A DNA stretch of 64,000 bases from Pelistega europaea (GTDB lineage Bacteria; Pseudomonadota; Gammaproteobacteria; Burkholderiales; Burkholderiaceae_B), in NCBI RefSeq assembly GCF_013133775.1, contig NZ_JABGBO010000004.1:214301-278300 (forward strand). The letters are read 5' to 3'. Each line of letters opens with the position of its first letter. Positions within the stretch are counted from its first letter, which is position 1. The notes beneath the pieces were generated by a model, which was given only the letters and a program-made list of their open reading frames with translations, made no database searches and was not told where the DNA came from. Both the position numbers and the translations under genes were made by a program. Positions 1 to 7,743 of this stretch are shown in pieces.

Positions 1-1
1 T

Positions 2-145
2 TTCACGGGTTCTCGTGGCTCTAAACTTGGTGTGCTTGGTCCTAATGGTAAGCAAGCAGTATCCTTCTGGACCCAAACAAAATCTATTACTGCACGTTGG
101 ACTCATCATGAGCGTAGTGTCAACACCACTATTTCAATGAAATAA
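2..145 (+). CDS. C-terminal end of an unidentified protein (partial)
   Basis: The first reading frame that stays open from the window edge encodes 47 residues and stops with TAA at 143-145. It is directly followed by a strong intrinsic terminator, which supports it as a genuine gene end. The visible tail is rich in Gly, Ser, Thr and basic residues and ends THHERSVNTTISMK. I see no catalytic motif or membrane segment and cannot assign a family. A surface or pilin-like protein is possible, but this is a guess. Confidence 0.6.
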   Translation, partial: FTGSRGSKLGVLGPNGKQAVSFWTQTKSITARWTHHERSVNTTISMK

Positions 146-170
146 TGGCTTCATTCACCTAAGCAAACAG

Positions 171-204
171 AAAGCCTGAAATCACTTTCAGGCTTTCTTT
201 TTTT
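171..204 (+). terminator. Rho-independent terminator after the partial gene
   Basis: An 11-bp perfect stem (AAAGCCTGAAA / TTTCAGGCTTT) with a TCAC loop is followed by a run of seven T at 198-204. It lies 25 bases after the stop codon at 145. From here to the end of efeU at 360 I see no gene. Confidence 0.92.
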
Positions 205-359
205 GACTTACTAGGCAAAGCATCATTATTAGATAACCCTCCCAGTTACCCGTGCATACTGCACAACGTATCTTTATTTAGCTCGCCTCAGAAATCAGCT
301 TTTTTCTATATGTTATCGAATCGATGAGGACTGTTGCTTACATCTGCCCCCTTGGCTCA

Positions 360-2102
360 TTAAGCCTCATTCTTTTGCATCCAGCGTTGAAGCAATAAGA
401 TAAGAATAATATAAACAAGTTGTGCGGCAATTGTCTCAACAGTAGCATAAAACCCTATTAAATCTACATTGCTAATGCCATCAACAATAGAAGTCGGCAA
501 TACGCCTGTTAATTGTAAAGCATGGACACTCACACCGAGAATCTTAAAGCCAAGTACATATAAAACCCATGTGAGAATTTTAAACATCGTTGGTACAGGC
601 AACTTAACTGAGCTCTTGAGAATTACAAATGCCAACACAATTAAAATTGCAATAGCAATCGCAACCCCTAAGCCAAAGGACTCCATACTGATGTTAGGTA
701 AAATACCCACATAGAATAAAATGGTCTCTGCCCCTTCTCGGAATACGGATAAGAAGCTCAAACCAAATAAAGACACAAAACTACCTGTGGTGAGTGCTTT
801 ACCCATATGTTTCTTAATATAGGCCTGCCATGCTTTCACTGAAGATTTACTATGTAACCACGCTCCAATAGTAAGAATCATTAATACAGCAAGGATACCT
901 ACCCCACCCTCGATCATCTCTCGATTCGTACCAGATGATGCTGCTGGGAATAGTTGCTGTAGAGCAACCGCAGCGACTAGGCTTAATACCACCCCAACAA
1001 TAACACCACCCCAAACCCATTTATAACCTTCTGGACGTTGTGCTACACGTAACGCACTGATTAAAGCCATCACTACTAATAAAGCCTCTAAACCCTCTCG
1101 TAGCAAGATAAGCATGGCATCCACTGCAGTATAGCTAGCAGTAGGATTAATTGCTGACAACTCATCAATAATTTGCTGTAGTTCAGTTTGATATTTCTCA
1201 GCACTACCTTTGGCAAGGATAACAGGAATATCACTCTCAACACGGGTATAAAGTGAACCATTACGTGTACTTACATCACCCTCAATCATTGGCCAAATTT
1301 CAATAAAAGTAGTCAGTTTTTCCTGAGCTGTAGCACTATCATTTTGTTGAAATGCAACCAAACCATCTTTTAATAACTTAATGCCATCACTTAACTTATA
1401 GTTGCCAGTCGCTGCTTCAGCTTGTTTACCAGTCAAGAAATCATCAAACTGTGAAGCAATTTTCTGAGTCAGTTGAGTGACTCGTGAATAATCCAATGGT
1501 TCTGTTTCAATGGCTACTCGCAATAGTGCCAATGAAGTCTCAATACGTCCGTAGTGGTTCATATCTACATTACGCACAGTACGTTCATTCTTAGTCCAGA
1601 TACCGTTAAACAAGCGATATTGCTGCTTAAGCATTTCCACATCAGGTTGAACTTGATTATCTGTAATCACTTGCTCCCAATGTTTAAAGGCTGGCATGAT
1701 GCGCTTTTTAAATAAGCTCTTTTGTTCATTAACATCTAATGGATGTTGCTCCTTATCAAATGCCAGTAATGCAGATGACAAGGCTGTAAGCTGTTCTAAA
1801 TCTGTAGTCTCTAATGTCTTTTGCAGTTGGGCTTGTACAGCTTGGCCTGCTGTGGATGTACGCTGTTCTATTGCTAAAAACTGTTGTTGAATTTGCTCAA
1901 CATCTTGTTTGGCTTGTTCAGCATTACCCTCTTTAACAGCTCCCATCGCATCAGATAACTGAATAAATAAGGGACTTAAATTAATCTTTTCTGCTGCAAA
2001 TACCAACTGTGCTAAACCTAAACTAATACTTATCAATAGCAGCATAAAGCTAATGCGCAACATAGCGATAAAATCTTGCTTAGCACTTATTTTTGTCATC
2101 AT
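360..2102 (-). CDS. efeU: FTR1-family iron permease EfeU with long periplasmic N-terminal domain
   Basis: This 580-residue protein is the inner-membrane ferrous iron permease of the EfeUOB system. A signal-like segment (about residues 14-36) is followed by about 280 hydrophilic, helix-rich residues. A seven-helix FTR1 permease domain starts near residue 325. Both iron-binding REGxE motifs are present: REGLE at 335-339 and REGAE at 455-459. E. coli EfeU lacks the long extracellular N-terminus; similar two-part FTR1 proteins occur in other bacteria (family knowledge). The start has AGGATG about 8 bases upstream; a second ATG directly follows and could be used instead. It is last of three co-oriented genes efeO-efeB-efeU, 238 bp after efeB, so it could have its own promoter. 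Confidence 0.93.
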   Translation of the reverse strand: MMTKISAKQDFIAMLRISFMLLLISISLGLAQLVFAAEKINLSPLFIQLSDAMGAVKEGNAEQAKQDVEQIQQQFLAIEQRTSTAGQAVQAQLQKTLETTDLEQLTALSSALLAFDKEQHPLDVNEQKSLFKKRIMPAFKHWEQVITDNQVQPDVEMLKQQYRLFNGIWTKNERTVRNVDMNHYGRIETSLALLRVAIETEPLDYSRVTQLTQKIASQFDDFLTGKQAEAATGNYKLSDGIKLLKDGLVAFQQNDSATAQEKLTTFIEIWPMIEGDVSTRNGSLYTRVESDIPVILAKGSAEKYQTELQQIIDELSAINPTASYTAVDAMLILLREGLEALLVVMALISALRVAQRPEGYKWVWGGVIVGVVLSLVAAVALQQLFPAASSGTNREMIEGGVGILAVLMILTIGAWLHSKSSVKAWQAYIKKHMGKALTTGSFVSLFGLSFLSVFREGAETILFYVGILPNISMESFGLGVAIAIAILIVLAFVILKSSVKLPVPTMFKILTWVLYVLGFKILGVSVHALQLTGVLPTSIVDGISNVDLIGFYATVETIAAQLVYIILILLLQRWMQKNEA

Positions 2103-2303
2103 ATTGTTTCATCCTATATATGTCTTCATTATGATTACCGTTAGTTAGCAAACCACCAATAGAAGCAATCAGAATATAGCACCTTTATTTACTTCTATTG
2201 ACGGTCCAGTCCTTGGTCATCCGTGTATATCCTTCAAATAACTAGGTGATGCACTCTATCTAACGGTATCATTAGTCCTTCCCTGTAGAAACTTTAACAG
2301 TCG

Positions 2304-2343
2304 TGGTACCGACCAAGTTACCATGGTACTGACCAAGTCATTA
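2304..2343. repeat. Two 20-bp imperfect tandem repeats at the efeB stop codon
   Basis: Two adjacent 20-base units (2304-2323 and 2324-2343) share GGTAC-GACCAAGT and differ at a few positions. The second copy includes the efeB stop codon. Function unknown; the TACCATGGTA palindrome at the junction could form a small hairpin. Confidence 0.6.
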
Positions 2344-3549
2344 TGCTCCTAACAAGGCCTGCCCAATAAACTCTCCCTCTTTTGCACCTGGGAAGCAAGC
2401 AAACAAACCACTACCAATATGTGTAATATATTCGTTCATTTTATCGGTATTACCCAATGAATTCTGGATAGTGATAAATTGGGCTGGATTCTTTTGATAG
2501 CAGATAAATAATAAACCACTATCAAACTGACCCGTCTTAGGATTAATGCCATCAGAATAAGAATATGCACGACGTAAAATGTGCAAGCCTGTCTTATGCG
2601 CTAATGCTGAATGAGAATCATCAGGAATCATAGGTTTACCGTGATGATTTTTCGCCGCTAAGTCTAAAGGATCAAACTCATTCTTAGATCCTATAGGAGC
2701 ACCTGTAATACGATGACGACCGAAAGTACGCTCTTGCTCTTTATAACTAGTACGATCCCAAGTTTCCAAGTGCATTACAATCTTTCGCACAATCATATAA
2801 CTACCGCCATGTAACCAACCTGGCTGATCTACCCAAATTTGACCATTTTTATCTTTCAAGGTATCCGCATTAGCCGTACCATCTTTAAAGCCAAAAAGAT
2901 TACGAGGGGTATCCGTTGATTTATCTGCAGAAATAAAGCCCGCTTGGCTCCATTTCATTGTAATATTTGAGCGTGCCACACGCACTAATTGACGCACCGC
3001 ATGGAAAGCGACTTGTGCATCATTGGCGCAAGATTGAATGCAAATATCGCCACCACTAAACTCCGGACGAATCTGATCGCGAGGGAAAAGAGGTAAATCT
3101 TTAAATTCTGCTGGTGCCTTATCTTCTAAACCGAGTTTTTTCAAGAAAGAAGGCGACACACCAAAAGTCAGAGATAAACCATAAGCCGATAAATCATCTG
3201 CTTCACCTGTATCAGTAGGCGGAACAAAATGATTACTTGAATATTCTCTAACATTCTTGCCTTTTACTAATTTGGCTGAATAATCCGTCCATGTCTTAAA
3301 TACCTCACGGATTTCATTTAAGTCATGAGTTGCCAAATCCATCACTAGAAAATATACATAGGTTTGCTGAGGAGTAAGAATACCTTGTTGATGTTCACCA
3401 AAAAAAGGATACTCCACATCAGAAAGGCAGTGTTTATCTGCTGCAAAAGCAGTTTGGCTAGTAATATGCAAACCCGCTAAACCGCCACCAAGTACCAATC
3501 CTGTTTTCTTTAAAAATTGACGACGGTTAGTTTTTGTAAAATCTGTCAT
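2341..3549 (-). CDS. efeB: Deferrochelatase/peroxidase EfeB (periplasmic DyP-type heme peroxidase)
   Basis: This 402-residue DyP-type peroxidase is exported by Tat: the N-terminus carries NRRQFLKKTG followed by a hydrophobic stretch and an alanine-rich cleavage region. The DyP GxxDG-type motif appears as GFKDGTAN, and FGRHRITGAP supplies the region of the heme-ligand histidine. In EfeUOB the protein is thought to process iron or heme in the periplasm together with EfeO. I chose the ATG at 3549 because AGGAG precedes it and the Tat motif then sits at the expected position; the frame is open a further 13 codons upstream. It lies between efeO and efeU on the same strand. Confidence 0.95.
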   Translation of the reverse strand: MTDFTKTNRRQFLKKTGLVLGGGLAGLHITSQTAFAADKHCLSDVEYPFFGEHQQGILTPQQTYVYFLVMDLATHDLNEIREVFKTWTDYSAKLVKGKNVREYSSNHFVPPTDTGEADDLSAYGLSLTFGVSPSFLKKLGLEDKAPAEFKDLPLFPRDQIRPEFSGGDICIQSCANDAQVAFHAVRQLVRVARSNITMKWSQAGFISADKSTDTPRNLFGFKDGTANADTLKDKNGQIWVDQPGWLHGGSYMIVRKIVMHLETWDRTSYKEQERTFGRHRITGAPIGSKNEFDPLDLAAKNHHGKPMIPDDSHSALAHKTGLHILRRAYSYSDGINPKTGQFDSGLLFICYQKNPAQFITIQNSLGNTDKMNEYITHIGSGLFACFPGAKEGEFIGQALLGA

Positions 3550-3644
3550 GACTGACTCCTGATAAATGGGAAAAGGTAAGTACAACACTCACCCAAAAAA
3601 TTTAGTTCTTTTTGCATTAAACGTACTTATCTAAATAGTCTACT

Positions 3645-3747
3645 CATATGAGGTAAAACTATTAAAATAAATACACTGTCATAATTACCTCATTTCAAAA
3701 AATACCTTACTATCCATATGAGGTAAAACTATTAAAATAAATACACT
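3645..3747. repeat. Perfect 33-bp direct repeat between efeO and efeB
   Basis: Identical 33-base copies lie at 3645-3677 and 3715-3747, a period of 70 bp, both beginning CATATGAGGTAAAACTATTA. A reverse-complement fragment (TTACCTCAT) lies between them. The whole 3589-3894 gap is AT-rich and holds no gene. The repeat may carry promoter or regulatory sites for efeB, or be a duplication scar. Confidence 0.85.
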
Positions 3748-3828
3748 CCCCTATAACATCCTTAAAACCACTTACCCTCCCCCAGTATCATTTTTGATGA
3801 CATTTAATGATTGGAATTTTAAAATGGC

Positions 3829-3858
3829 AAAAACCACTGTTGCTGTAAACAACAGTGG
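3829..3858 (-). terminator. Intrinsic terminator after efeO
   Basis: Read on the minus strand, a 9-bp stem CCACTGTTG / CAACAGTGG is followed by TTTTT. It lies 36 bp after the efeO stop, so efeO is probably transcribed mostly alone, with read-through or a separate promoter for efeB. Confidence 0.8.
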
Positions 3859-3894
3859 CTAATAATATCAAATATCAAGTGAAATGAAACAAAA

Positions 3895-4707
3895 TTAATT
3901 ACCTTCGAGAATAACGCCCATTTGTGCTAAAGGTTCACCAAGTTTGTTTACAGCCTCCCCTAAAGCACGAGTATCGTCTTTAGAGAGATCTGTGTACAAC
4001 TTGTAGTCTTTTTCACCTACTTTGTATTTATCCAATAACCCGTTAACAGTTGAGAATTGCTTTTCTAGCTCTTTAACCAACTTAGCATCTTTCTTCTCAA
4101 GTTGAGGTTTAAGAATTTCAAAAATTTTCTCTGCACCCTCTACGTTAGCTTTAAAGTCATAAAGGTCTGTGTGAGAGAAAATCTCTTCTTCACCTGTAAT
4201 TTTACTAGTTGACACTTCGTTTAATAAGTCTACTGCCCCTTGAACCATCAACTCACCAGTTACTTCTACTGTAGGCACTTTAGCACGAAGCTCTTTAATA
4301 TCGTTTAACAACTGGTCAGCAATCTTCTCTGTACCTTTAGTTGTATTTTCTGTCCATAAGATTTTCTCAATTTTATGGAAACCAGACCAGATTTGGTCTT
4401 TTTCTAAATCTGCTTCACGTGCATCAATACGTGGGTCTAAATCACCAAAGCTCTCAGCGATAGGCTCAGAACGCTCGTAGTACATACGTACTAGAGGGTA
4501 TACTTTCTTAGCTTCTTCAAGTTTGCCCGCTTTTAAGTCAGCAACGAATTGAGCTGTACCTTTTTCAAGTGCATCAATTTGCTCAACCACAAATGCTTGG
4601 TAAGCCTTAGTTTCTTTAGATAAATCAACGGCTGCAAAAGCGGTGTTAGCCAATAAAGCAGCTGAAGACACACCTGCTACCAATGCGAGTTTTTTCAAAC
4701 TGAACAT
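3895..4707 (-). CDS. efeO: EfeO/EfeM-type periplasmic iron-binding protein (M75 imelysin domain)
   Basis: This 270-residue secreted protein has a clear signal peptide (MFSLKK, hydrophobic core, ANTAFA cleavage site). An M75/imelysin domain follows, with the HxxE metal motif in GFHKIEKILW. It lacks the N-terminal cupredoxin domain of E. coli EfeO, so it corresponds to the short EfeM-like form. It should bind iron in the periplasm and pass it to the permease EfeU. The ATG at 4707 has GAGGGAGA directly upstream; the in-frame ATG at 4749 would start inside the predicted operator and spoil the signal peptide, so I rejected it. First gene of efeO-efeB-efeU. Confidence 0.93.
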   Translation of the reverse strand: MFSLKKLALVAGVSSAALLANTAFAAVDLSKETKAYQAFVVEQIDALEKGTAQFVADLKAGKLEEAKKVYPLVRMYYERSEPIAESFGDLDPRIDAREADLEKDQIWSGFHKIEKILWTENTTKGTEKIADQLLNDIKELRAKVPTVEVTGELMVQGAVDLLNEVSTSKITGEEEIFSHTDLYDFKANVEGAEKIFEILKPQLEKKDAKLVKELEKQFSTVNGLLDKYKVGEKDYKLYTDLSKDDTRALGEAVNKLGEPLAQMGVILEGN

Positions 4708-4728
4708 AAAATCTCCCTCTTTAGGAAT

Positions 4729-4747
4729 GTAAATGATAATGAATCTC
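4729..4747 (-). promoter_or_regulatory. Candidate Fur box upstream of efeO
   Basis: The 19-mer (minus strand GAGATTCATTATCATTTAC) matches the classical Fur consensus GATAATGATTATCATTATC at 13 of 19 positions. It lies just downstream of the predicted -10, over the likely transcription start. A fur gene is present at 49757-50182. Iron-dependent repression of efeOBU is inferred. Confidence 0.7.
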
Positions 4748-4762
4748 ATGTAGAGTTTTGCT

Positions 4763-4791
4763 AGATTATTCTAAATAAGAATGAATGTCAA
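4763..4791 (-). promoter_or_regulatory. Sigma70 promoter of efeO
   Basis: On the minus strand a perfect -35 TTGACA (4786-4791) is followed by a 17-bp spacer and the -10 TAATCT (4763-4768). The candidate Fur box begins 15 bp downstream. Confidence 0.75.
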
Positions 4792-4963
4792 TAAATATTT
4801 GGTAACTTAGTCGGGTATAGATAAGTTCCGTTACAAGGAAAAAGTGCTAAAAACAATGATTTTCCATGAAAAATGAAGACTACTTGGTATATATAGGAGA
4901 CCTTTCAACTAAAGGCACTAGATATTCTTGAGAAGCTAAAGAAGGGAAAAAAGATAGAATAAA

Positions 4964-5039
4964 TGGCCTCTCCAGCCGGAATTGAACCAGCATTTAACCC
5001 TTAGGAGGGGTTCGTTCTATCCAATTGAACTATGGAGAG
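4964..5039 (-). tRNA. tRNA-Arg (anticodon CCU)
   Basis: A 76-nt cloverleaf with encoded CCA. Acceptor stem is CTCTCCA/TGGAGAG, D-stem GTTC/GAAC, anticodon arm AACCC-CTCCTAA-GGGTT with CCT at the anticodon, and T-arm GCTGG/CCGGC. It reads the rare AGG arginine codon. Confidence 0.93.
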
Positions 5040-5143
5040 ACTAAAGGCTGACATTATACGGGAAAATTAACAAGCATTGTTAGTCGAGTAGTGTATTGCC
5101 AAAAATGCGGCGTTCTTTTTTGTTAAACTAGTCTTTATACATA

Positions 5144-5641
5144 TTAAGCCCCATGCTCATTTGCTACTTCTACTGCTTTTGCCCCTAACAAATCCACAAT
5201 CACTTGTGGGTTTAGGCTCAAAATATAGCCTCTACGCCCACCATTAATGTAAATCTTGTCATAATCTAAAATAGTTTTTTCTATCCATACAGGCATATGC
5301 TTACGTGTACCAAAAGGAGAGGTTCCACCTATCTGATAACCTGAATGTTTGGGTGCCTCAGTTGCTGCCACAATTTGCATTTTCTTCACCCCCACCTGAC
5401 GTGCTAAATTTTTAGCAGAAACTTCGCAATCCCCATGCATCAATACCACGTGAGGTTTACCGCTATCATCCTCAAAAATTAGGGTCTTAACAATTTGATG
5501 CTCCCCAACTCCTAATTGTTTAGAGGTCTCTGCTGTACCTCCATGTTCCACATAATCATAAGTATGTTCTTCATAAATCACTTTGTTTTTCTTAAGAAAC
5601 TGTGTTGCTGGTGTTTCAGATACATGTTTTGCTTTACTCAT
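5144..5641 (-). CDS. ybaK: Cys-tRNA(Pro)/Cys-tRNA(Cys) deacylase YbaK
   Basis: This 165-residue single-domain protein of the YbaK/ProX editing family hydrolyses Cys-tRNA(Pro) mischarged by ProRS. Family features include TAETSKQLGV near residue 36, the lysine in VKTLIF, and the conserved GGTSPFGT loop around residues 104-111. Length is normal for the family. It is monocistronic: a tRNA gene lies downstream and xerD upstream, 220 bp away. I see no regulatory site. Confidence 0.92.
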   Translation of the reverse strand: MSKAKHVSETPATQFLKKNKVIYEEHTYDYVEHGGTAETSKQLGVGEHQIVKTLIFEDDSGKPHVVLMHGDCEVSAKNLARQVGVKKMQIVAATEAPKHSGYQIGGTSPFGTRKHMPVWIEKTILDYDKIYINGGRRGYILSLNPQVIVDLLGAKAVEVANEHGA

Positions 5642-5795
5642 TCTAACTGCCTTATTTCTTATAACGATGGTTAACTATTCTATGTTAGTCAACCCTAAAT
5701 CTCACTTTTATCATTTGCCTAGGTTTAGTCCTTGCAATCAGCTGATTACCTATTGATGTTTTAGAACATCCTATTTGCTTCCTAGAACCACCATA

Positions 5796-5839
5796 TATTA
5801 AATGTAGAACAATCAACTATTAAATGTAGAACAATCTAC
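5796..5839. repeat. Two 22-bp tandem repeats downstream of xerD
   Basis: Adjacent 22-base units at 5796-5817 and 5818-5839, both beginning TATTAAATGTAGAACAATC, differ only near their 3' ends. They lie 22 bp beyond the xerD stop. Function unknown. Confidence 0.8.
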
Positions 5840-5861
5840 TCAAAAAAGCAGAGAACATTCC

Positions 5862-6761
5862 TCAGGCCCTTGGGTGATGTTTTTGATGTAATTGTTTTAA
5901 TCGTTCCCTCGCCACATGAGTGTAAATCTGCGTGGTCGATATGTCGGCATGACCCAGTAACATCTGTACTACACGTAAATCAGCACCATGATTTAATAGA
6001 TGCGTTGCAAAAGCATGGCGCAACACATGTGGGGATAAAGGAATTTTGATGCTTGTCATTGTGGCATATTTTTTAATCAACTGCCAAAAGGCCTGTCGTG
6101 TCATCGCCTCACCAAACCGCGATAAAAACAAATCGTCGTTGACTTTATGCCCCAACAAAACAGGACGTACACTCTGCATATACTCTCGCAAGTATTGTTC
6201 TGCGACCTCCCCAATAGGCACAATACGATCTTTGCCACCTTTACCCATAATGACACGAACCACCCCTTCATCTAAATTGAGATGTAGCGTCTTTAATGAA
6301 ACCAACTCCGATACACGCAAACCTGTCGCATATAAAGTCTCTAACATCGCCCTATCTCGAATACCTGCTGGAGTGCGTAAATCAGGAGCATTTAATAACT
6401 CTTCTACCTGTGTCTCACTCACGGTTTTGGGAAAACGCATACCCTGTTTAGCAGCACTGAGCGACAAAGTAGGATCTTCTAGCCAGAATCCCATACGTAA
6501 TGCCCATACAGCAAACCGCTTTAATGTTACTAGCCGACGATTGGCCGTACTCGCCTTGGTCTCTGCCCCCATATCAATAAACCATGACTGTGCAACATCA
6601 GCATCTATATCTCTTAGGTTTAAATGATGTCGTTGTAAATAATCCACAAGGTTTTTTAAATCCTGACGATAGGCACTTAAAGTATTTTTAGACAAGCCAT
6701 CTTCTAACCAAAGCGTATCAAGGAAAGAAGCTATCATTTCTTCATTATTCATTGCTAGCAA
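5862..6761 (-). CDS. xerD: Site-specific tyrosine recombinase XerD
   Basis: A chromosome-dimer resolvase of 299 residues that acts at dif with XerC and FtsK. The N-terminal SAM-like core-binding domain (about 1-100) includes GLSKNTLSAYRQDL. The catalytic domain shows the first Arg in ATGLRVSEL, the Lys in GKGGKDRIVP, HxxR in SPHVLRHAFATHLL, the second His in LGHADISTT, and the Tyr nucleophile in QIYTHV. XerD rather than XerC is favoured by overall similarity, with moderate certainty. The start could be the ATG at 6761 or the in-frame one at 6752. Confidence 0.92.
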   Translation of the reverse strand: MLAMNNEEMIASFLDTLWLEDGLSKNTLSAYRQDLKNLVDYLQRHHLNLRDIDADVAQSWFIDMGAETKASTANRRLVTLKRFAVWALRMGFWLEDPTLSLSAAKQGMRFPKTVSETQVEELLNAPDLRTPAGIRDRAMLETLYATGLRVSELVSLKTLHLNLDEGVVRVIMGKGGKDRIVPIGEVAEQYLREYMQSVRPVLLGHKVNDDLFLSRFGEAMTRQAFWQLIKKYATMTSIKIPLSPHVLRHAFATHLLNHGADLRVVQMLLGHADISTTQIYTHVARERLKQLHQKHHPRA

Positions 6762-7200
6762 TTCAGTTCAAATGTGTTCTTTTAAACTTAAACTATTTAT
6801 TGAACCAGTTTTTTAAGTTTAAAAATATGTTTGACACTCTACTCATTCTACTCACCTGCATCCTTATCTTACCTGGTTGATCATTAAAAAACAAATGAAA
6901 TTTCACTGCAAGATTATTAGTCGACTCAGATAAAAATTATTTTTCTATATTCACCCAACCAGTCATACAATCAGTAATACGAACTCACAAGCTAATAGAC
7001 AATATCATTAATCTCTATAGAAATGCTCTTGCATTAACAAGAGGAGAATGTCAATATAGACATATCGAAAAAATACATCCATAGTGCTATGACACTCGTC
7101 CTATACTCCATTAAAATAAGCAAAACCCTTATAAGCAATATTTGTTTACAATTTTTCCTTTTTAAATTTTCCTATTTTCTTAATACAAAAAACACCTTTT
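6762..7200. other. 439-bp gap between divergent xerD and tsaE
   Basis: AT-rich DNA with no open frame of merit. It must hold promoters for both divergent genes, but I could not identify a convincing -35/-10 pair. A GAGGAG-ATG at about 7040 opens a frame of only three codons. Confidence 0.5.
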
Positions 7201-7743
7201 ATGATGCAAACAACACCACTTCTCTCCCGTTTCTTTCTTGCTAATGAAGCTGCTACCGAAGCCCTTGCACAAGCCATGGCATCGCCCATATCCTCCGAAT
7301 TATCAAGTAGTTACGGCCAGAAGCATGGCCTTGCTAGTAGTTATCATTTACATTTGCAAGGAGATTTAGGGGCTGGCAAAACCGCTTTTTGCCGAGCATT
7401 TTTACGTGCTTTAGGGGTTACTGGACGAATTAAGAGTCCAACCTATACCTTAGTTGAAACCTATAAAGTTTCTAGATTATACTTATATCACTTTGATTTT
7501 TATAGGTTTAACGAATCTACCGAGTGGCAAGAAGCAGGTTTCCGAGAACATTTACTCGAAAATGCAGTTGTTCTGATTGAATGGCCTGAGAAAGCGGATA
7601 AATCGCTCCCTCAGCCTGACGTATTGTTGCAGCTTCATTATCACCAAACTGGTAGAATAGCGGAACTTCACGCTTATACAGACAAGGGAATGGCATGGAT
7701 AGCACAACTCAAGAATCAACAGAATTTAGTCCCCGCCGCATAA
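7201..7743 (+). CDS. tsaE: tRNA threonylcarbamoyladenosine biosynthesis ATPase TsaE
   Basis: This 180-residue P-loop ATPase works with TsaB and TsaD in t6A37 modification of ANN-decoding tRNAs. Walker A is GDLGAGKTAF (about residues 58-67), followed by the family block SPTYTLVETY and the Walker-B-like VLIEWPEK. Two consecutive ATG codons start the frame; no Shine-Dalgarno sequence is evident. It is the first gene of tsaE-amiC-mutL-miaA, and its 3' end overlaps amiC by 49 bp. The partner Sua5/TsaC that makes threonylcarbamoyl-AMP is encoded at 59925-61103. Confidence 0.93.
   Translation: MMQTTPLLSRFFLANEAATEALAQAMASPISSELSSSYGQKHGLASSYHLHLQGDLGAGKTAFCRAFLRALGVTGRIKSPTYTLVETYKVSRLYLYHFDFYRFNESTEWQEAGFREHLLENAVVLIEWPEKADKSLPQPDVLLQLHYHQTGRIAELHAYTDKGMAWIAQLKNQQNLVPAA

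Noticed and set aside
3645..3747. Possible CRISPR-like array
   Set aside because: Only two copies, no further spacer-repeat unit and no cas genes anywhere in the window.
4840..4850. AGTGCTAA as part of a CIRCE element
   Set aside because: There is no matching partner half-site nearby.
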